A DNA stretch of 64,000 bases from Tritrichomonas musculus. Its lineage: Eukaryota > Parabasalia > Tritrichomonadida > Tritrichomonadidae. Both the position numbers and the translations under genes were made by a program. The notes beneath the pieces were generated by a model that was not told where the DNA came from, did no database searches, and was given only the letters and a program-made list of their open reading frames with translations. The DNA lies in NCBI GenBank assembly GCA_039105265.1, contig JAPFFF010000008.1, positions 2,356,001-2,420,000 of the forward strand. Reading direction: 5' to 3'. Every line of letters starts with the position of its first letter. Positions within the stretch are counted from its first letter, which is position 1. This document shows positions 1-8,767 of this stretch, piece by piece.

Positions 1-29
1 TAAACATTCAATTTATTAGAAACTAAACA

Positions 30-2324
30 ATGTCAAAACAAGATAAAAATAATTCATCTGATAGCTTTGAATTAGATTTAAGTAATATTGATGATGAAAC
101 TATATTTGATAGTGAGGTATCTAAACCTGATGATGATGAAGAACTAGAGGACCCGATAGATTATTTTAAGAACACGTTTCTCAGTACATACAAACTAGAA
201 CACCCCAATGATTTAATTAATTTGTTGTATCAAATACAAAACAATGAATATACAGGAAGAAGTGTGGGAAAGATTCGTGAAATGAAAGTCAAGTTTCGTC
301 GATTTGTTTCATTGATGAACAAAATCAATGCAGGTATTAAAAGTAAAGGTAATCGATTCCTTAGTTTAAAAGAGTACACAACAGATAAAAAAAGTCTTGA
401 TATCATTATCAATTACTTCAATATTGTTGTCAACGATGATTTGAATTATAGCTCTGATGGTTTTCGTTCATCACCCATCAAACCACCGAGAAAGAGTCAA
501 ACACCACAAACCAACAAAGGAAGAAGAAAGAGAACAAGCATACATGAACCAACACTTGATACTAATAAACGAAGAACACCAAGAAGAAAACGCATAACTC
601 CGAGTGATTCTGATGAAAATGACTCGACAATACAATTGCCTAAAGACAGTGAAGATTCATTACTTAATATAACATTAAGCGAATCAGATTCTGAGTCATT
701 AATATTGAAAAACGATGATTTATCTGATTCTTTTATTGAACCATCAAAGGAACACAATAAAAATAATTTTTCAACTAATAAAATGGCAGACGACAACAAC
801 AATAATAACGGACCTCTTCAATCATTATATGATGATGAATTAGATGATTGGCATGATGATGATGAAGCAGCAACCGAAGCATACAGATATACAAAAACAC
901 CTGCAAAACAACCATACAGATATGTTGATAATGAAGAAGAAGCACAAGAAATTAAATCACCTTTTGCAAGGAAATACAAAGGATATGCAGAAGATAACAA
1001 AGCAGATGCTGAAATACTTGATGAATTAATAAGAAATGCAAAGCAACCCTCAAAGAATACTCGCGGACGTCGTGATAAAAAAGATATGCCTCTTGTTAAC
1101 TCAACATTAAAGGATTCATTTGACAAGCTTGAAATACCTCGGGTTGGTGGTAATATATCCTATTACAGAGATAAATTTATTGATATGATTATTAACGGAA
1201 ACTTCAGAATCAAATACATTCCGAATGCAGCTTGTCGTGATACAGCTATTGAATACTGTAAGAATTCAGTTGATAAAGACGGTAAACCAAGATATCGTTT
1301 ATTACCAGAAAATGCCAAAGACCCGTTAGGAAACTCAATAACAGACTTGAACGGTGATAAAGTTGATGATGTTGTTTTAATTGATAGGAACGGTAATCCT
1401 TCAATCATTAACGGATACAAGCTTGTATTTGCTTCTCCTTACAAGAAAGTTTGGAAATCTGTTATTAAAACAAAACAAGAAAGAAAAGAAATGCCGTTCA
1501 ATAAATGGATTCAATCATTATTTGATAAAGATATCAAGAAAATTGATTGGGATGCTGGTCAATACAAATTAACAAAGGGAAAAGAAATGCAAGAGCTAGA
1601 AAATTATTACGGTCCTATGGGTCTGGGAAAAGCAAGAGTCAGCAAACGTATTACACCAAGTTCTTATTGGTCATCAATCTTTTCTAAAGTCTGGAAAGTG
1701 TATTGGAATGACGAACAATTCTTTGTATTATCTCCTTTGAAGAAACTCATCAATTACCTTGCTGTATCAAATATGTTATTTGCTTATCTCTTTGATGCTC
1801 CTTTCAAAGAACTAATTCAAGACAATAAGTTCAATGGAAAGATATTAACATATGAACAATGGACATATTGGAAACAACAGAACAATAAAGAATATGTTTC
1901 AGTATTAGGAAAGAATGTTCAATCATATGTTGAGAAGATTATTGATAAAGCTATTGATATCACATCAGGAGAATTAAAGGCTGAACCAAGTCAATGGGGT
2001 AAACAATTTACTGAATTAATGCATTACATTGATTATGTTGTCTTTGGTGTTGGTTTCAATGTTGATGTAAGTAAGCAAGAAGGATATAACAGGTTGAAAC
2101 GAAATGCAGAAGGAATTAAAGAAGCAACGCCAGAAGATATTAAGAACGTTAAAGATAATTTCATTAAACGAATCACCGCAGCAATAGAAAGAGATATATA
2201 TCCAAATTGTGGATACACAGCATTCAAAGCACAACTCAAAGAAAGCAAATTGCAGAACAAAAATAAATATGATAATTTTGCTGTTAATCTTAAACCATTA
2301 CATCAAAGAATGAATAATGAATAA
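30..2324 (+). CDS. Large acidic Polinton protein, probably virion-associated (764 aa)
   Basis: Not firmly recognised. Residues 1-60 are acidic; about 150-200 is a basic K/R/P/T-rich stretch that could bind DNA or serve as a nuclear signal; about 195-290 is again acidic and low-complexity with an N run; about 370-750 looks globular. Within the globular part (nucleotides about 1344-1390) is DLNGDKVDDVV followed by a DRNGNPSIINGY stretch, a D-x-N-x-D pattern like calcium-binding loops. The ATG at 30 is the first in frame; a second possible start lies at 783 (MADDNNNN). It stops with TAA directly against the convergent 372-aa gene with no gap. By context it is a structural or replication accessory protein, but this is inference. 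Confidence 0.7.
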   Translation: MSKQDKNNSSDSFELDLSNIDDETIFDSEVSKPDDDEELEDPIDYFKNTFLSTYKLEHPNDLINLLYQIQNNEYTGRSVGKIREMKVKFRRFVSLMNKINAGIKSKGNRFLSLKEYTTDKKSLDIIINYFNIVVNDDLNYSSDGFRSSPIKPPRKSQTPQTNKGRRKRTSIHEPTLDTNKRRTPRRKRITPSDSDENDSTIQLPKDSEDSLLNITLSESDSESLILKNDDLSDSFIEPSKEHNKNNFSTNKMADDNNNNNGPLQSLYDDELDDWHDDDEAATEAYRYTKTPAKQPYRYVDNEEEAQEIKSPFARKYKGYAEDNKADAEILDELIRNAKQPSKNTRGRRDKKDMPLVNSTLKDSFDKLEIPRVGGNISYYRDKFIDMIINGNFRIKYIPNAACRDTAIEYCKNSVDKDGKPRYRLLPENAKDPLGNSITDLNGDKVDDVVLIDRNGNPSIINGYKLVFASPYKKVWKSVIKTKQERKEMPFNKWIQSLFDKDIKKIDWDAGQYKLTKGKEMQELENYYGPMGLGKARVSKRITPSSYWSSIFSKVWKVYWNDEQFFVLSPLKKLINYLAVSNMLFAYLFDAPFKELIQDNKFNGKILTYEQWTYWKQQNNKEYVSVLGKNVQSYVEKIIDKAIDITSGELKAEPSQWGKQFTELMHYIDYVVFGVGFNVDVSKQEGYNRLKRNAEGIKEATPEDIKNVKDNFIKRITAAIERDIYPNCGYTAFKAQLKESKLQNKNKYDNFAVNLKPLHQRMNNE

Positions 2325-3443
2325 TTAATTTAAATCAAAACCTCCATTATTATTATTATTATTATTATTATTTTTGTCATTTGGGTCTGAAACGATTCTA
2401 AAACTATAACGTTTTGTTGATTGTGGTTGTTGCTTCTGGTCTTGCTGATTATCAAGTGAAGTTGACAAGTCTTCAAAAGTATCATTATTTATGTTTTGTT
2501 GTCGTTCAGAATAATTTGATGTCTTATTAGGATTTGGTGTTTCAAAATAAAAGCCTTGTGATTGATTTTGATTTCTTACATGCCAATCGTCTTCAATTTC
2601 CATAGGTTCATAGCTTGTTGGATAATTTGGTTTTGTACTTATGGCTGATGCTGAAAAATGAACTTTGTTATCATTTTCTTTTGATTTATGCTTTCTTGGT
2701 GGATTGGGAGTTAATGATTTAATATTTTCTGTTGTTTCATTTGCTGTTGTTTCGTTATCGGGTTTTATATTTGGTTTGAATATAGGATATTCAGTGAATA
2801 TAGTATCATTTCGAAAACCTAAATGTGCAGGTTTCTTCGGTTTATAATTCGTATTTTGATTTAAATCGTTCATTGTTTGTATTCTAATATCATTGGTGTC
2901 AGAACCTGGTTCTGTGTTATCATAGAAATCAATTATCGGTATTAAGTTTGGATTATCATAAACGGTGAATGATATATATGTTTTATTTGCATTAGGATTA
3001 TAACCTGTATCAGCTGCAGTAATTATATTATTAAATGCATTCATGAATACCTCATAAGTAAAAGCGAAATTTACTCTATTAAAATAAGCTTCACCATCAT
3101 ATTCTACATAATAATTTGTTATATCTTTAGGTGTGTTATCATTTAATAATACAAATACAGGTTCTTGAAATCCTGGTAGTATCTTTCGTATAAATATGTA
3201 TGACGGACTATAAATTCCATCACCAATTAAATATAACATCCATGCAGGTCTAGTCGTTAATGTTGTACCTTTATAAATACTTTGAACTTGCCTCGGAAAT
3301 GTAAAAGTTGATGGAAAAATATAAATTGACCTTGATTCAGTAGTCGTAATCATAGCAAATGCAATCGGTGCTACACCATTAATTTTATAATTACTCATAT
3401 CAGCCAATTGATTCGGATTTAAATAAAATACATGAGAATCCAT
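2325..3443 (-). CDS. Polinton protein, candidate minor virion protein (372 aa)
   Basis: Function not recognised. The N-terminal two thirds (about residues 1-190) is rich in aromatic and beta-prone stretches, as in a compact beta-structured domain; the C-terminal part is Q/N/P/K-rich, low-complexity, and ends in a run of asparagines from an (ATT)n tract at about 2344-2372. It lies downstream of the integrase and capsid genes on the same strand, 12 bp beyond the 116-aa gene, and abuts the 764-aa gene tail to tail. Being in the capsid-side gene block makes a minor capsid or other virion role plausible, but I see no diagnostic motif. ATG at 3443 starts MDSHVFYLNP. Confidence 0.65.
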   Translation of the reverse strand: MDSHVFYLNPNQLADMSNYKINGVAPIAFAMITTTESRSIYIFPSTFTFPRQVQSIYKGTTLTTRPAWMLYLIGDGIYSPSYIFIRKILPGFQEPVFVLLNDNTPKDITNYYVEYDGEAYFNRVNFAFTYEVFMNAFNNIITAADTGYNPNANKTYISFTVYDNPNLIPIIDFYDNTEPGSDTNDIRIQTMNDLNQNTNYKPKKPAHLGFRNDTIFTEYPIFKPNIKPDNETTANETTENIKSLTPNPPRKHKSKENDNKVHFSASAISTKPNYPTSYEPMEIEDDWHVRNQNQSQGFYFETPNPNKTSNYSERQQNINNDTFEDLSTSLDNQQDQKQQPQSTKRYSFRIVSDPNDKNNNNNNNNNGGFDLN

Positions 3444-3455
3444 TTTGAATAGTCA

Positions 3456-3806
3456 TTAATAAATCAAAAGACAACTGAATATAAATGATTCAGGTTCAAT
3501 AACGTTTCCTTTCATATCTGTGAACCATAAATGATATTCTTTTTTTGTGTTGTTCAGACACTCATATTTTCTGTATTTGGTTTGTCGTCTGTTAGCAAGC
3601 ATAATGAAATGGTCACAGAAAGGCATGAATTCAACTATATCTGAATGAACCATCAAATCACCGACAATATGTTGATTGACAACAGCCCCACAATACTGAA
3701 CAACAATGTACTTCTTGTTGCGACTATAAACGAAATCATCAGGAAGATTAAAATCTTTTGATTGTGTGTGATAGTATCGTTTTGTGATTGGTTGTTTAGC
3801 TTTCAT
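3456..3806 (-). CDS. Small Polinton protein of unknown function (116 aa)
   Basis: Function not recognised. The protein begins with a basic stretch (MKAKQPITKRYYH), has a hydrophobic middle (KKYIVVQYCGAVV) and ends FSCLLIY. The pattern KGNVIEPESFIF near the C-terminus is the kind of beta-hairpin ending seen in small capsid-related proteins of Polinton-like elements, but that is only a resemblance. Its start overlaps the 3' end of the integrase gene by 11 bp in another frame, so the two are probably expressed together. It ends with TAA, 12 bp before the ATG of the 372-aa gene. Confidence 0.6.
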   Translation of the reverse strand: MKAKQPITKRYYHTQSKDFNLPDDFVYSRNKKYIVVQYCGAVVNQHIVGDLMVHSDIVEFMPFCDHFIMLANRRQTKYRKYECLNNTKKEYHLWFTDMKGNVIEPESFIFSCLLIY

Positions 3807-4875
3807 TTTGCGTTTTATAAGTCAAAAAGAATACTTTATAATCATCATTCAAAGCATCTATTGATGAACAAACATATTTTGTGTACATGATTGGAACTGT
3901 TATTATTGTTTTGTTCTTCAGTGTTTTGTTAGTTTGACGCAAAGGATTTAATAGTTTACATTTAACGTTTCCTGATTCATAACAAATGAATTCAGCAAGT
4001 TCATTGAATACTCTTCTTCGCTTTTCATGTTTCTTTTCTGTTTTTCCGTAATCGGTGTGAATGAGTATTATATTTTTGGGTTTATATGACAGAAGACCTT
4101 TAAATCGTTGTTTTTGTTGAATCTCTTTCAATTGCATTGATTTGGCTCTAATGTATTGCCATTCAAGGTCGCGGTCATCTTGCATCTGTTGAGGTGTTAG
4201 ATAAATGTATTTTGATTGTCGTTTGTCAAGGTATTCATCAGTTTCTTCGTCAAATGATGTGTATAAAGGATTCAATAAACGAAGAGATGCATGAGGCGTG
4301 TTATTGTACCATTCAACCGTTTGTTGTATCAATACATTGTTTGTCATTCGTTGTTGTGATTGACCGAAAGCATTTCGTAATGTTCTGATTACTGCATCGA
4401 CACATTTATGTGCATTCGTGAAAGGTGAATCATCAATGATTAACTTTATTTTGTTTGGTGCTTTGAATTTAATTGTGTGTTTGTCTAATTGATATCTTTG
4501 CTCTTCACCGTTGCAATAACTTTTGAATGCATTTGATATAAAAGCCTTTTCACCATCACATTTAATTGTTTCAATTCTGATATTTCTTTTATTGACTAGT
4601 TTATCAATTACTTTGATTACATAATACTCAGACTTGTAATCAATTGGTTCAACAATTAGGTATTTGGTGTTTACATTGATTATTACTAAATAAGCTTTAT
4701 TTAATGCAAACATTATATCAATTTCGTACGCATACGGTTCAAATGAGAAGTCAGGTTTTGATAGTTTCTTTACTGTCTTCAATTGGTAATCCTTAATATA
4801 GGGCTCGGTTTTAATGCCCGTGTCTTTGATGTACTTGTATTTAGATTTGAAAGGATAGTTGATTGATTCATTCAT
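3796..4875 (-). CDS. Polinton retroviral-type (DDE-fold) integrase (359 aa)
   Basis: Integrase catalysing insertion of the linear element into the host genome. The core runs from about residue 45 to 200. It shows the beta-strand EIDIMFALNKAYLVIINVNT carrying the first acidic residue, KCDGEKAF carrying the second, and the helix HKCVDAVIRTLRNAFGQ with the flanking WYNNTPHASLRLLNP typical of this family. After the core comes a basic region (GKTEKKHEKRRRVF) and a beta-rich C-terminal domain, as in Polinton and chromovirus-like integrases. The length is in the usual range for a Polinton integrase without a long N-terminal zinc domain. It lies 87 bp downstream of the capsid gene on the same strand and overlaps the 116-aa gene. 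Confidence 0.82.
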   Translation of the reverse strand: MNESINYPFKSKYKYIKDTGIKTEPYIKDYQLKTVKKLSKPDFSFEPYAYEIDIMFALNKAYLVIINVNTKYLIVEPIDYKSEYYVIKVIDKLVNKRNIRIETIKCDGEKAFISNAFKSYCNGEEQRYQLDKHTIKFKAPNKIKLIIDDSPFTNAHKCVDAVIRTLRNAFGQSQQRMTNNVLIQQTVEWYNNTPHASLRLLNPLYTSFDEETDEYLDKRQSKYIYLTPQQMQDDRDLEWQYIRAKSMQLKEIQQKQRFKGLLSYKPKNIILIHTDYGKTEKKHEKRRRVFNELAEFICYESGNVKCKLLNPLRQTNKTLKNKTIITVPIMYTKYVCSSIDALNDDYKVFFLTYKTQNES

Positions 4876-4962
4876 TTGAATCGCAAAAATAAAGCATTAA
4901 TTTATGAAGGAACTCTGTTCCCTTTTGCAAAGCAAAATGATTATTTAATGAAATCATTATTT

Positions 4963-6906
4963 TTATTCATTTGCTTGACTTCCTTGTGGAGATTCGTCAT
5001 CAACGTAAACCAATCCGTCAAGAGATAGTTTAAAGTAAGAGTCCCTAGTTATCCATAATTGAGTCGGAGGAGGTTTGACAATGGTTCCATCTGGTTCAAC
5101 AACATTGAAATATGTGTCATCATCTCCTGTATATATTGGTTGCCCATTGACTTGTATCTGAACGTTTCCGAAACCTCCATCAAGTCCGTCATAACAATAT
5201 CCTGCACTTGCTCGTTCTGTTTGAATGTTGAATACAAATGATGTTGCATCACTGATTGTGTTGTTGTATCTCTTACCGTTAGCGTCATTCTTTGGCATTG
5301 TCATCGAATCCTCAAATTCCTTTGTGCATGAAAGAGTGATTGCATCTAAATCACCAGCCGTTAATTGATTTTCAAAGAATCGTGCACCAATGGTTGAAAC
5401 GTTTTCGTCTGGGAAGTTCTTTCCACCAATATTCAAGAAACAGTTTTGATAAACTGGATTTTCAAAGACAGTTAAATCATTATGATGCTTTGGAAACATG
5501 ATTGATAAATTAGTTGCATTGATTAATGGGATATTCAATGTTGACTTGATTCCGTTTGCTGCTGGAGCGATTGGAAAAGCATGATAATCAACTTTTTGTG
5601 AAGGAATGATTAAACCTTGTCTTAAAATGTCTTCAATTCCTTGTCTTGTAGCTTCACAAACACCAAAGCCTTGCATATTAGATTTACAAGCTGTGATGGT
5701 CATTCGATTAACTGTTAATGTTGCTGTTTGTTTTGAATAATGAGCGCTCATCAACTTGTTGGCTTCAGTTTTAGATACAAAGTTAACGTAAACATGACCT
5801 GCATGTGATGGTTGAGGTAATTTACCATGTTCTTTGGTATAATGGGCTTGACAAATTGCTTTATTATCATCAGTCTTTTCAATTCCAAGTTCAGTAAATT
5901 CATCATCAGTAAAGCTAAATATTAATGAACAATTTTCAATCAGTTCATCGAAATCACCTCCAGATGCAGATACGTATTGTTCTCTAACTTCATACTTCAA
6001 TTGATATTTCGTTGGTGTTGGTTCAGGTGATGGTGGGTCTGGATTGTCTCCAGGTCCTGGAATCACTGCTTGATTACCAATTTGTGTGAATTGATGTTTG
6101 AGGTGTCCTCGTGCTTTGATTTCCTTTAGTCTGTTTAATTCTTCCATCGATATTGAATCATTATCTTCAAGAAATACTTTTGCTTCAGCAACTGTGTAAG
6201 GGTCTAATACTGCCCAAACAAGACCAGCGGGACTAACTTGAAAACGAATTGATAAATCACCAATGATTCCGTTAGGGAATAAATCGAATGCTTGTAATGC
6301 GAGCAAATCATCAAAAGGAACATTCAAATCAAATTCGACTTCACTTCTTCCTGTGTTCTTAAATGAATTCAAGTTGACATAAGCTCCTGCATGTGTTTGT
6401 GAATAGTTGCTAATGTTTTCCCACAATGAATGAACGAATCTGCGACGTTTCTTCTCGGCTTCTGGTTTAACTGAAGAATATAAGAAGCCCTCACGAATGC
6501 ATTCATTCTGTTGGTATCCGACATTGACATTATTATGAAGAATCTCTAACCTGTCAAACAACTGGTTTGATGATTTGAAACCGACAAACAGTTTGTACAA
6601 GTTGTTGGGGTCATTGATTTCATTTAATTTACTCATATCTGTATTCAATGACAAATCTAATTTAACGTGAAATGTTAAGAAACCTTTATCAATATCACTT
6701 ATGAAGTGGTCAGGATGTGTTAAACTGATTTGCGAATATTGTCCTTGATGAAATGGAGCTGGTTGGTCATGACAGTCAACAGTTCTAAATGAAAATGAAC
6801 GCGTACCGTCATTGACATTAATCATGTTTCTCATCTCTTCAAATGCATGAAGAACGTTTCCTGTTTCAGTGCGAAGATTATGGGCTCTCTCGTTTCTGTA
6901 TAACAT
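4963..6906 (-). CDS. Polinton major capsid protein, probable double jelly-roll (647 aa)
   Basis: Probable major capsid protein that would assemble the icosahedral shell. The length (647 aa), the early beta-rich segment (GQYSQISLTHPDHFISDI then FLTFHVKLDLSL), the conserved-looking RFQVSP and WITRDSYFKLSLDGLVY strands and the position beside integrase and small virion genes fit a Polinton double jelly-roll capsid protein. A proline-rich linker (PDPPSPEPTPT) at about residues 288-302 sits where a loop between or within jelly rolls would be. TCATAAATG at the start matches the trichomonad initiator just upstream of the ATG. The gene is divergent from the 84-aa gene with 49 bp between. The assignment is by size, composition and context, not by alignment. 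Confidence 0.7.
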   Translation of the reverse strand: MLYRNERAHNLRTETGNVLHAFEEMRNMINVNDGTRSFSFRTVDCHDQPAPFHQGQYSQISLTHPDHFISDIDKGFLTFHVKLDLSLNTDMSKLNEINDPNNLYKLFVGFKSSNQLFDRLEILHNNVNVGYQQNECIREGFLYSSVKPEAEKKRRRFVHSLWENISNYSQTHAGAYVNLNSFKNTGRSEVEFDLNVPFDDLLALQAFDLFPNGIIGDLSIRFQVSPAGLVWAVLDPYTVAEAKVFLEDNDSISMEELNRLKEIKARGHLKHQFTQIGNQAVIPGPGDNPDPPSPEPTPTKYQLKYEVREQYVSASGGDFDELIENCSLIFSFTDDEFTELGIEKTDDNKAICQAHYTKEHGKLPQPSHAGHVYVNFVSKTEANKLMSAHYSKQTATLTVNRMTITACKSNMQGFGVCEATRQGIEDILRQGLIIPSQKVDYHAFPIAPAANGIKSTLNIPLINATNLSIMFPKHHNDLTVFENPVYQNCFLNIGGKNFPDENVSTIGARFFENQLTAGDLDAITLSCTKEFEDSMTMPKNDANGKRYNNTISDATSFVFNIQTERASAGYCYDGLDGGFGNVQIQVNGQPIYTGDDDTYFNVVEPDGTIVKPPPTQLWITRDSYFKLSLDGLVYVDDESPQGSQANE

Positions 6907-6955
6907 TTATGATTGAATAAAAAGGAAATAAAACACTTTTATCATTAATTAAATT
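6907..6955. promoter_or_regulatory. Divergent promoter between capsid and 84-aa genes
   Basis: A 49-bp gap separates two ATGs facing away from each other. On the minus strand TCATA lies 4 nt before the capsid ATG; on the plus strand TCATT (6942-6946) puts its A 12 nt before the ATG at 6956. Both match TCA-pyrimidine-A/T, the established Trichomonas initiator. Confidence 0.45.
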
Positions 6956-7210
6956 ATGGGTGTCGGTATATTCAACAAAATCAAGAACGCATTTAAATCA
7001 ATTGGCGGCAAAGTAAAATCATTCGCTCAGAAAGCAGTTAAAGCATTACCAAAAGTTGTTGATGTTGGAAAGCAAATCGTTGACAGAGTTAAACCGATTA
7101 CACAATTCATTCCTGGTGTCGGTCAGGTTGTTGACGCAATTGATACAGGTTTAAATGTTGCTGACAGAGTTGGGAGATTTGGAAAATCAATATTGAATGA
7201 AGTTAAATGA
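6956..7210 (+). CDS. Small basic amphipathic Polinton protein (84 aa)
   Basis: The N-terminal half is lysine-rich and predicted helical (KIKNAFKSIGGKVKSFAQKA); the second half has FIPGVGQVVDAIDTGLNVAD, a glycine-containing hydrophobic helix. Short cationic, membrane-active or core peptides of this layout are common next to capsid genes in small double-stranded DNA viruses, where they condense the genome or disrupt membranes during entry. That role is inferred from composition and from its place divergent to the capsid gene. It ends TGA; the next gene on the same strand starts 37 bp later. Confidence 0.6.
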   Translation: MGVGIFNKIKNAFKSIGGKVKSFAQKAVKALPKVVDVGKQIVDRVKPITQFIPGVGQVVDAIDTGLNVADRVGRFGKSILNEVK

Positions 7211-7246
7211 AAAACAATGAATTATAATGATTTAATATAATTATAA

Positions 7247-7723
7247 ATGAATGAAAACATTAATGAACTTAAAGTTATAAATGATAATGTAAATGAATCA
7301 AAAGTATTTAAATCAATTGAAGAGTTCAATTTGTTCTATCAAAAGAATATCGAGCAAATGAAATCACAAACGACTAACTATTTGAACAAGATTTATAAAA
7401 TCATCACTAATGACGGCAACGAATACAAAATCACTAAGCGAAATTGTACAGACGGTAAAAGACTTAACGGCGACATTTATTTGAAGAAAGTTGGGAACAC
7501 AATCACTAAAACACTTGAAAATGACAACATCAAAGCTGATATATCATTAATGAAAGAATCGATTAACGAACTCAATGAATTAATAAATCAATTGAACAAC
7601 AAAAATAAAATACTTGAAGAACATATTAATAAGCTTTCAAACGTTGTCGACCAACAATCAAAAGTTATTAATGAATATGTATTAAATGTTGTTGCTCCTG
7701 ACAACCACAGAATGATTAAGTGA
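7247..7723 (+). CDS. Coiled-coil Polinton protein (158 aa)
   Basis: Function not recognised. Residues about 45-90 contain a beta-like segment (YKIITNDGNEYKITKRN), and about 100-145 forms a heptad-patterned coiled coil (SINELNELINQLNNKNKILE and following), so the protein probably oligomerises. It ends TGA at 7723. The last 42 bp overlap the opposite-strand 77-aa frame. The neighbouring 75-aa gene also encodes a coiled coil, so the two may be partners or paralogues. Confidence 0.6.
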   Translation: MNENINELKVINDNVNESKVFKSIEEFNLFYQKNIEQMKSQTTNYLNKIYKIITNDGNEYKITKRNCTDGKRLNGDIYLKKVGNTITKTLENDNIKADISLMKESINELNELINQLNNKNKILEEHINKLSNVVDQQSKVINEYVLNVVAPDNHRMIK

Positions 7724-7915
7724 ATCATGATGATTTAATGATTTAGTCGTTTTTGGAGGTGGTTCATGAAATATATTTCCTTTTTCATTATAACATTTCA
7801 CTGTTGGTGCTGAATTTATTTTTGTTCTATTCTTTTGCATCGTTAATTGTAATCTATCAAAATGGTTTTTATGCTTATCGTCATGAACGGTTCTTAATTG
7901 ATTAATAGCAGACAT
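7682..7915 (-). CDS. Tentative small Polinton gene (77 aa)
   Basis: Function not recognised. The frame opens with ATG at 7915 (MSAINQLRTVHDDKHKNHF), is basic and histidine-rich, and stops with TAA inside the tail of the convergent 158-aa gene. It is kept because it fills an otherwise empty 200-bp gap in a very compact element and is divergent, with 14 bp between ATGs, from the 75-aa gene. Its proteinlike signal is weak. Confidence 0.4.
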   Translation of the reverse strand: MSAINQLRTVHDDKHKNHFDRLQLTMQKNRTKINSAPTVKCYNEKGNIFHEPPPKTTKSLNHHDSLNHSVVVRSNNI

Positions 7916-7929
7916 TTAATTATTATTAA

Positions 7930-8157
7930 ATGAGTGAACTAACAGAATACAAGAAAGAAATACCAGAACTAAAACGAATCAAACGAGGATTGAAAGAAAA
8001 GTGTTATGATTACAAACAATGTCTCAACAATATCAAATCAGGAATGTTGGGCTCTGACGGTCTTGCCGTTCGTGAGTCTCTTATCGAAGACATCAACAGC
8101 CTCAAAAATAAAGTTCATCAGCTTGAGAATGAATTAAATGAACTGTCTAATAAATGA
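7930..8157 (+). CDS. Small coiled-coil Polinton protein (75 aa)
   Basis: Function not recognised. It is charged and helical throughout, with a C-terminal heptad run (IEDINSLKNKVHQLENELNE). A short glycine-containing stretch (KSGMLGSDGLAV) separates two helices, suggesting a helical hairpin. It is the last gene before the element terminus; beyond its TGA no convincing frame exists up to 8575. Confidence 0.55.
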   Translation: MSELTEYKKEIPELKRIKRGLKEKCYDYKQCLNNIKSGMLGSDGLAVRESLIEDINSLKNKVHQLENELNELSNK

Positions 8158-8575
8158 ACATCAATTGATGGTAATCATTAAATGAGTTCATATTATTTTT
8201 GTTCATTAGTCGTGTTGACGGCGGGCTTTAGCCTGACGGAAACCGACTGATATATACTACTAAAACAAGATCAAAGATGTAAATTCTAAAATGAAGATTC
8301 AAAGTGGCGACCGTCAATTTTCAATTTTATCTCACCCCACCAAAAAATAAAAAATTTTTGAAAGTTCTATTTTTCGTTATTTTTCGTTGTTGTTATTTTT
8401 GGGAGTTTGTCAATTTATTCAAAATTTGTCTATGCCATTTTGTGAAAGTTTCGAGGGCTAATTTTGAAAAAGTGGCGATTTTTTGAGTCGTGGGGCTGAG
8501 GTTTGGGGTCTGTAAACCCTATGACAAGGGGGTCATTTTATCTCACCCCACCAAATCAACGCCCTATCTCTCTAA
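8158..8575. repeat. Non-coding terminal region of the Polinton with internal direct repeats
   Basis: No gene seen. A 21-bp direct repeat beginning attttatctcacccc occurs at 8324-8344 and 8535-8555, and aagtggcga occurs at about 8302 and 8469, so two related subterminal modules about 210 and 165 bp apart are present. A small hairpin (CGGGC-TTTA-GCCTG) lies at 8222-8235. The last bases are gccctatctctctaa. This is where the terminal inverted repeat is expected, but its partner is outside the window. Confidence 0.55.
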
Positions 8576-8758
8576 CCAACCATAAAGCACACTGACTGAC
8601 ATTTTCGCCTTTATTTCTCACTTCATCGAGGATAGCTATGGTATCTGTTGTGCCAAAGAATCTCATCTTGTCTTCATTTTTAATCACGGATAAACTACTA
8701 AGGAGTCTTGATTCTGCTTGTCTGAGTTGTCTGTTGTCATTCTCATCATCACTGTTAT
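8576..8758 (-). mobile_element. LINE copy A, stranded internal fragment (61 codons)
   Basis: This 183-bp piece matches copy B at 31759-31941 with no insertion or deletion; one difference was noticed (gagttg against gacttg near 8736). It is the continuation of LINE copy A across the palindromic element: its right end GTTAT (8754-8758) repeats at 21843-21847. Its left end abuts the Polinton. It lies in the region between the last zinc finger and the reverse transcriptase. Confidence 0.92.
8754..8758. repeat. Target-site duplication, left (GTTAT)
   Basis: GTTAT precedes the palindromic element here and follows it at 21843-21847; intact LINE copies have it once (31937-31941). The match extends to ACTGTTAT (8 bp) because the element end ACT coincides with the target, so the true length is 5 to 8 bp. 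Confidence 0.85.
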
Positions 8759-8767
8759 AGTAGTATA

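Larger units (their letters stand above)
1..8575. mobile_element. Polinton/Maverick element, right-hand part, cut by window edge
   Basis: Virus-like DNA element recognised by the combination of a retroviral-type integrase (3796-4875), a probable double jelly-roll major capsid protein (4963-6906) and a cluster of small virion-like genes, packed with gaps of at most about 90 bp. The protein-primed DNA polymerase, packaging ATPase and protease expected of the family are not in the window and would lie to the left. The right end is placed at 8575 because sequence from 8576 matches the LINE reading frame base for base. The visible part looks whole, with long open frames, so the insertion is probably young. 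The other terminus is not seen, so neither the terminal inverted repeat nor the target duplication can be confirmed. Confidence 0.8.

Noticed and set aside
8304-8486. 60-codon frame in the Polinton terminus
   Set aside because: It overlaps the subterminal direct repeats and has no protein-like features.
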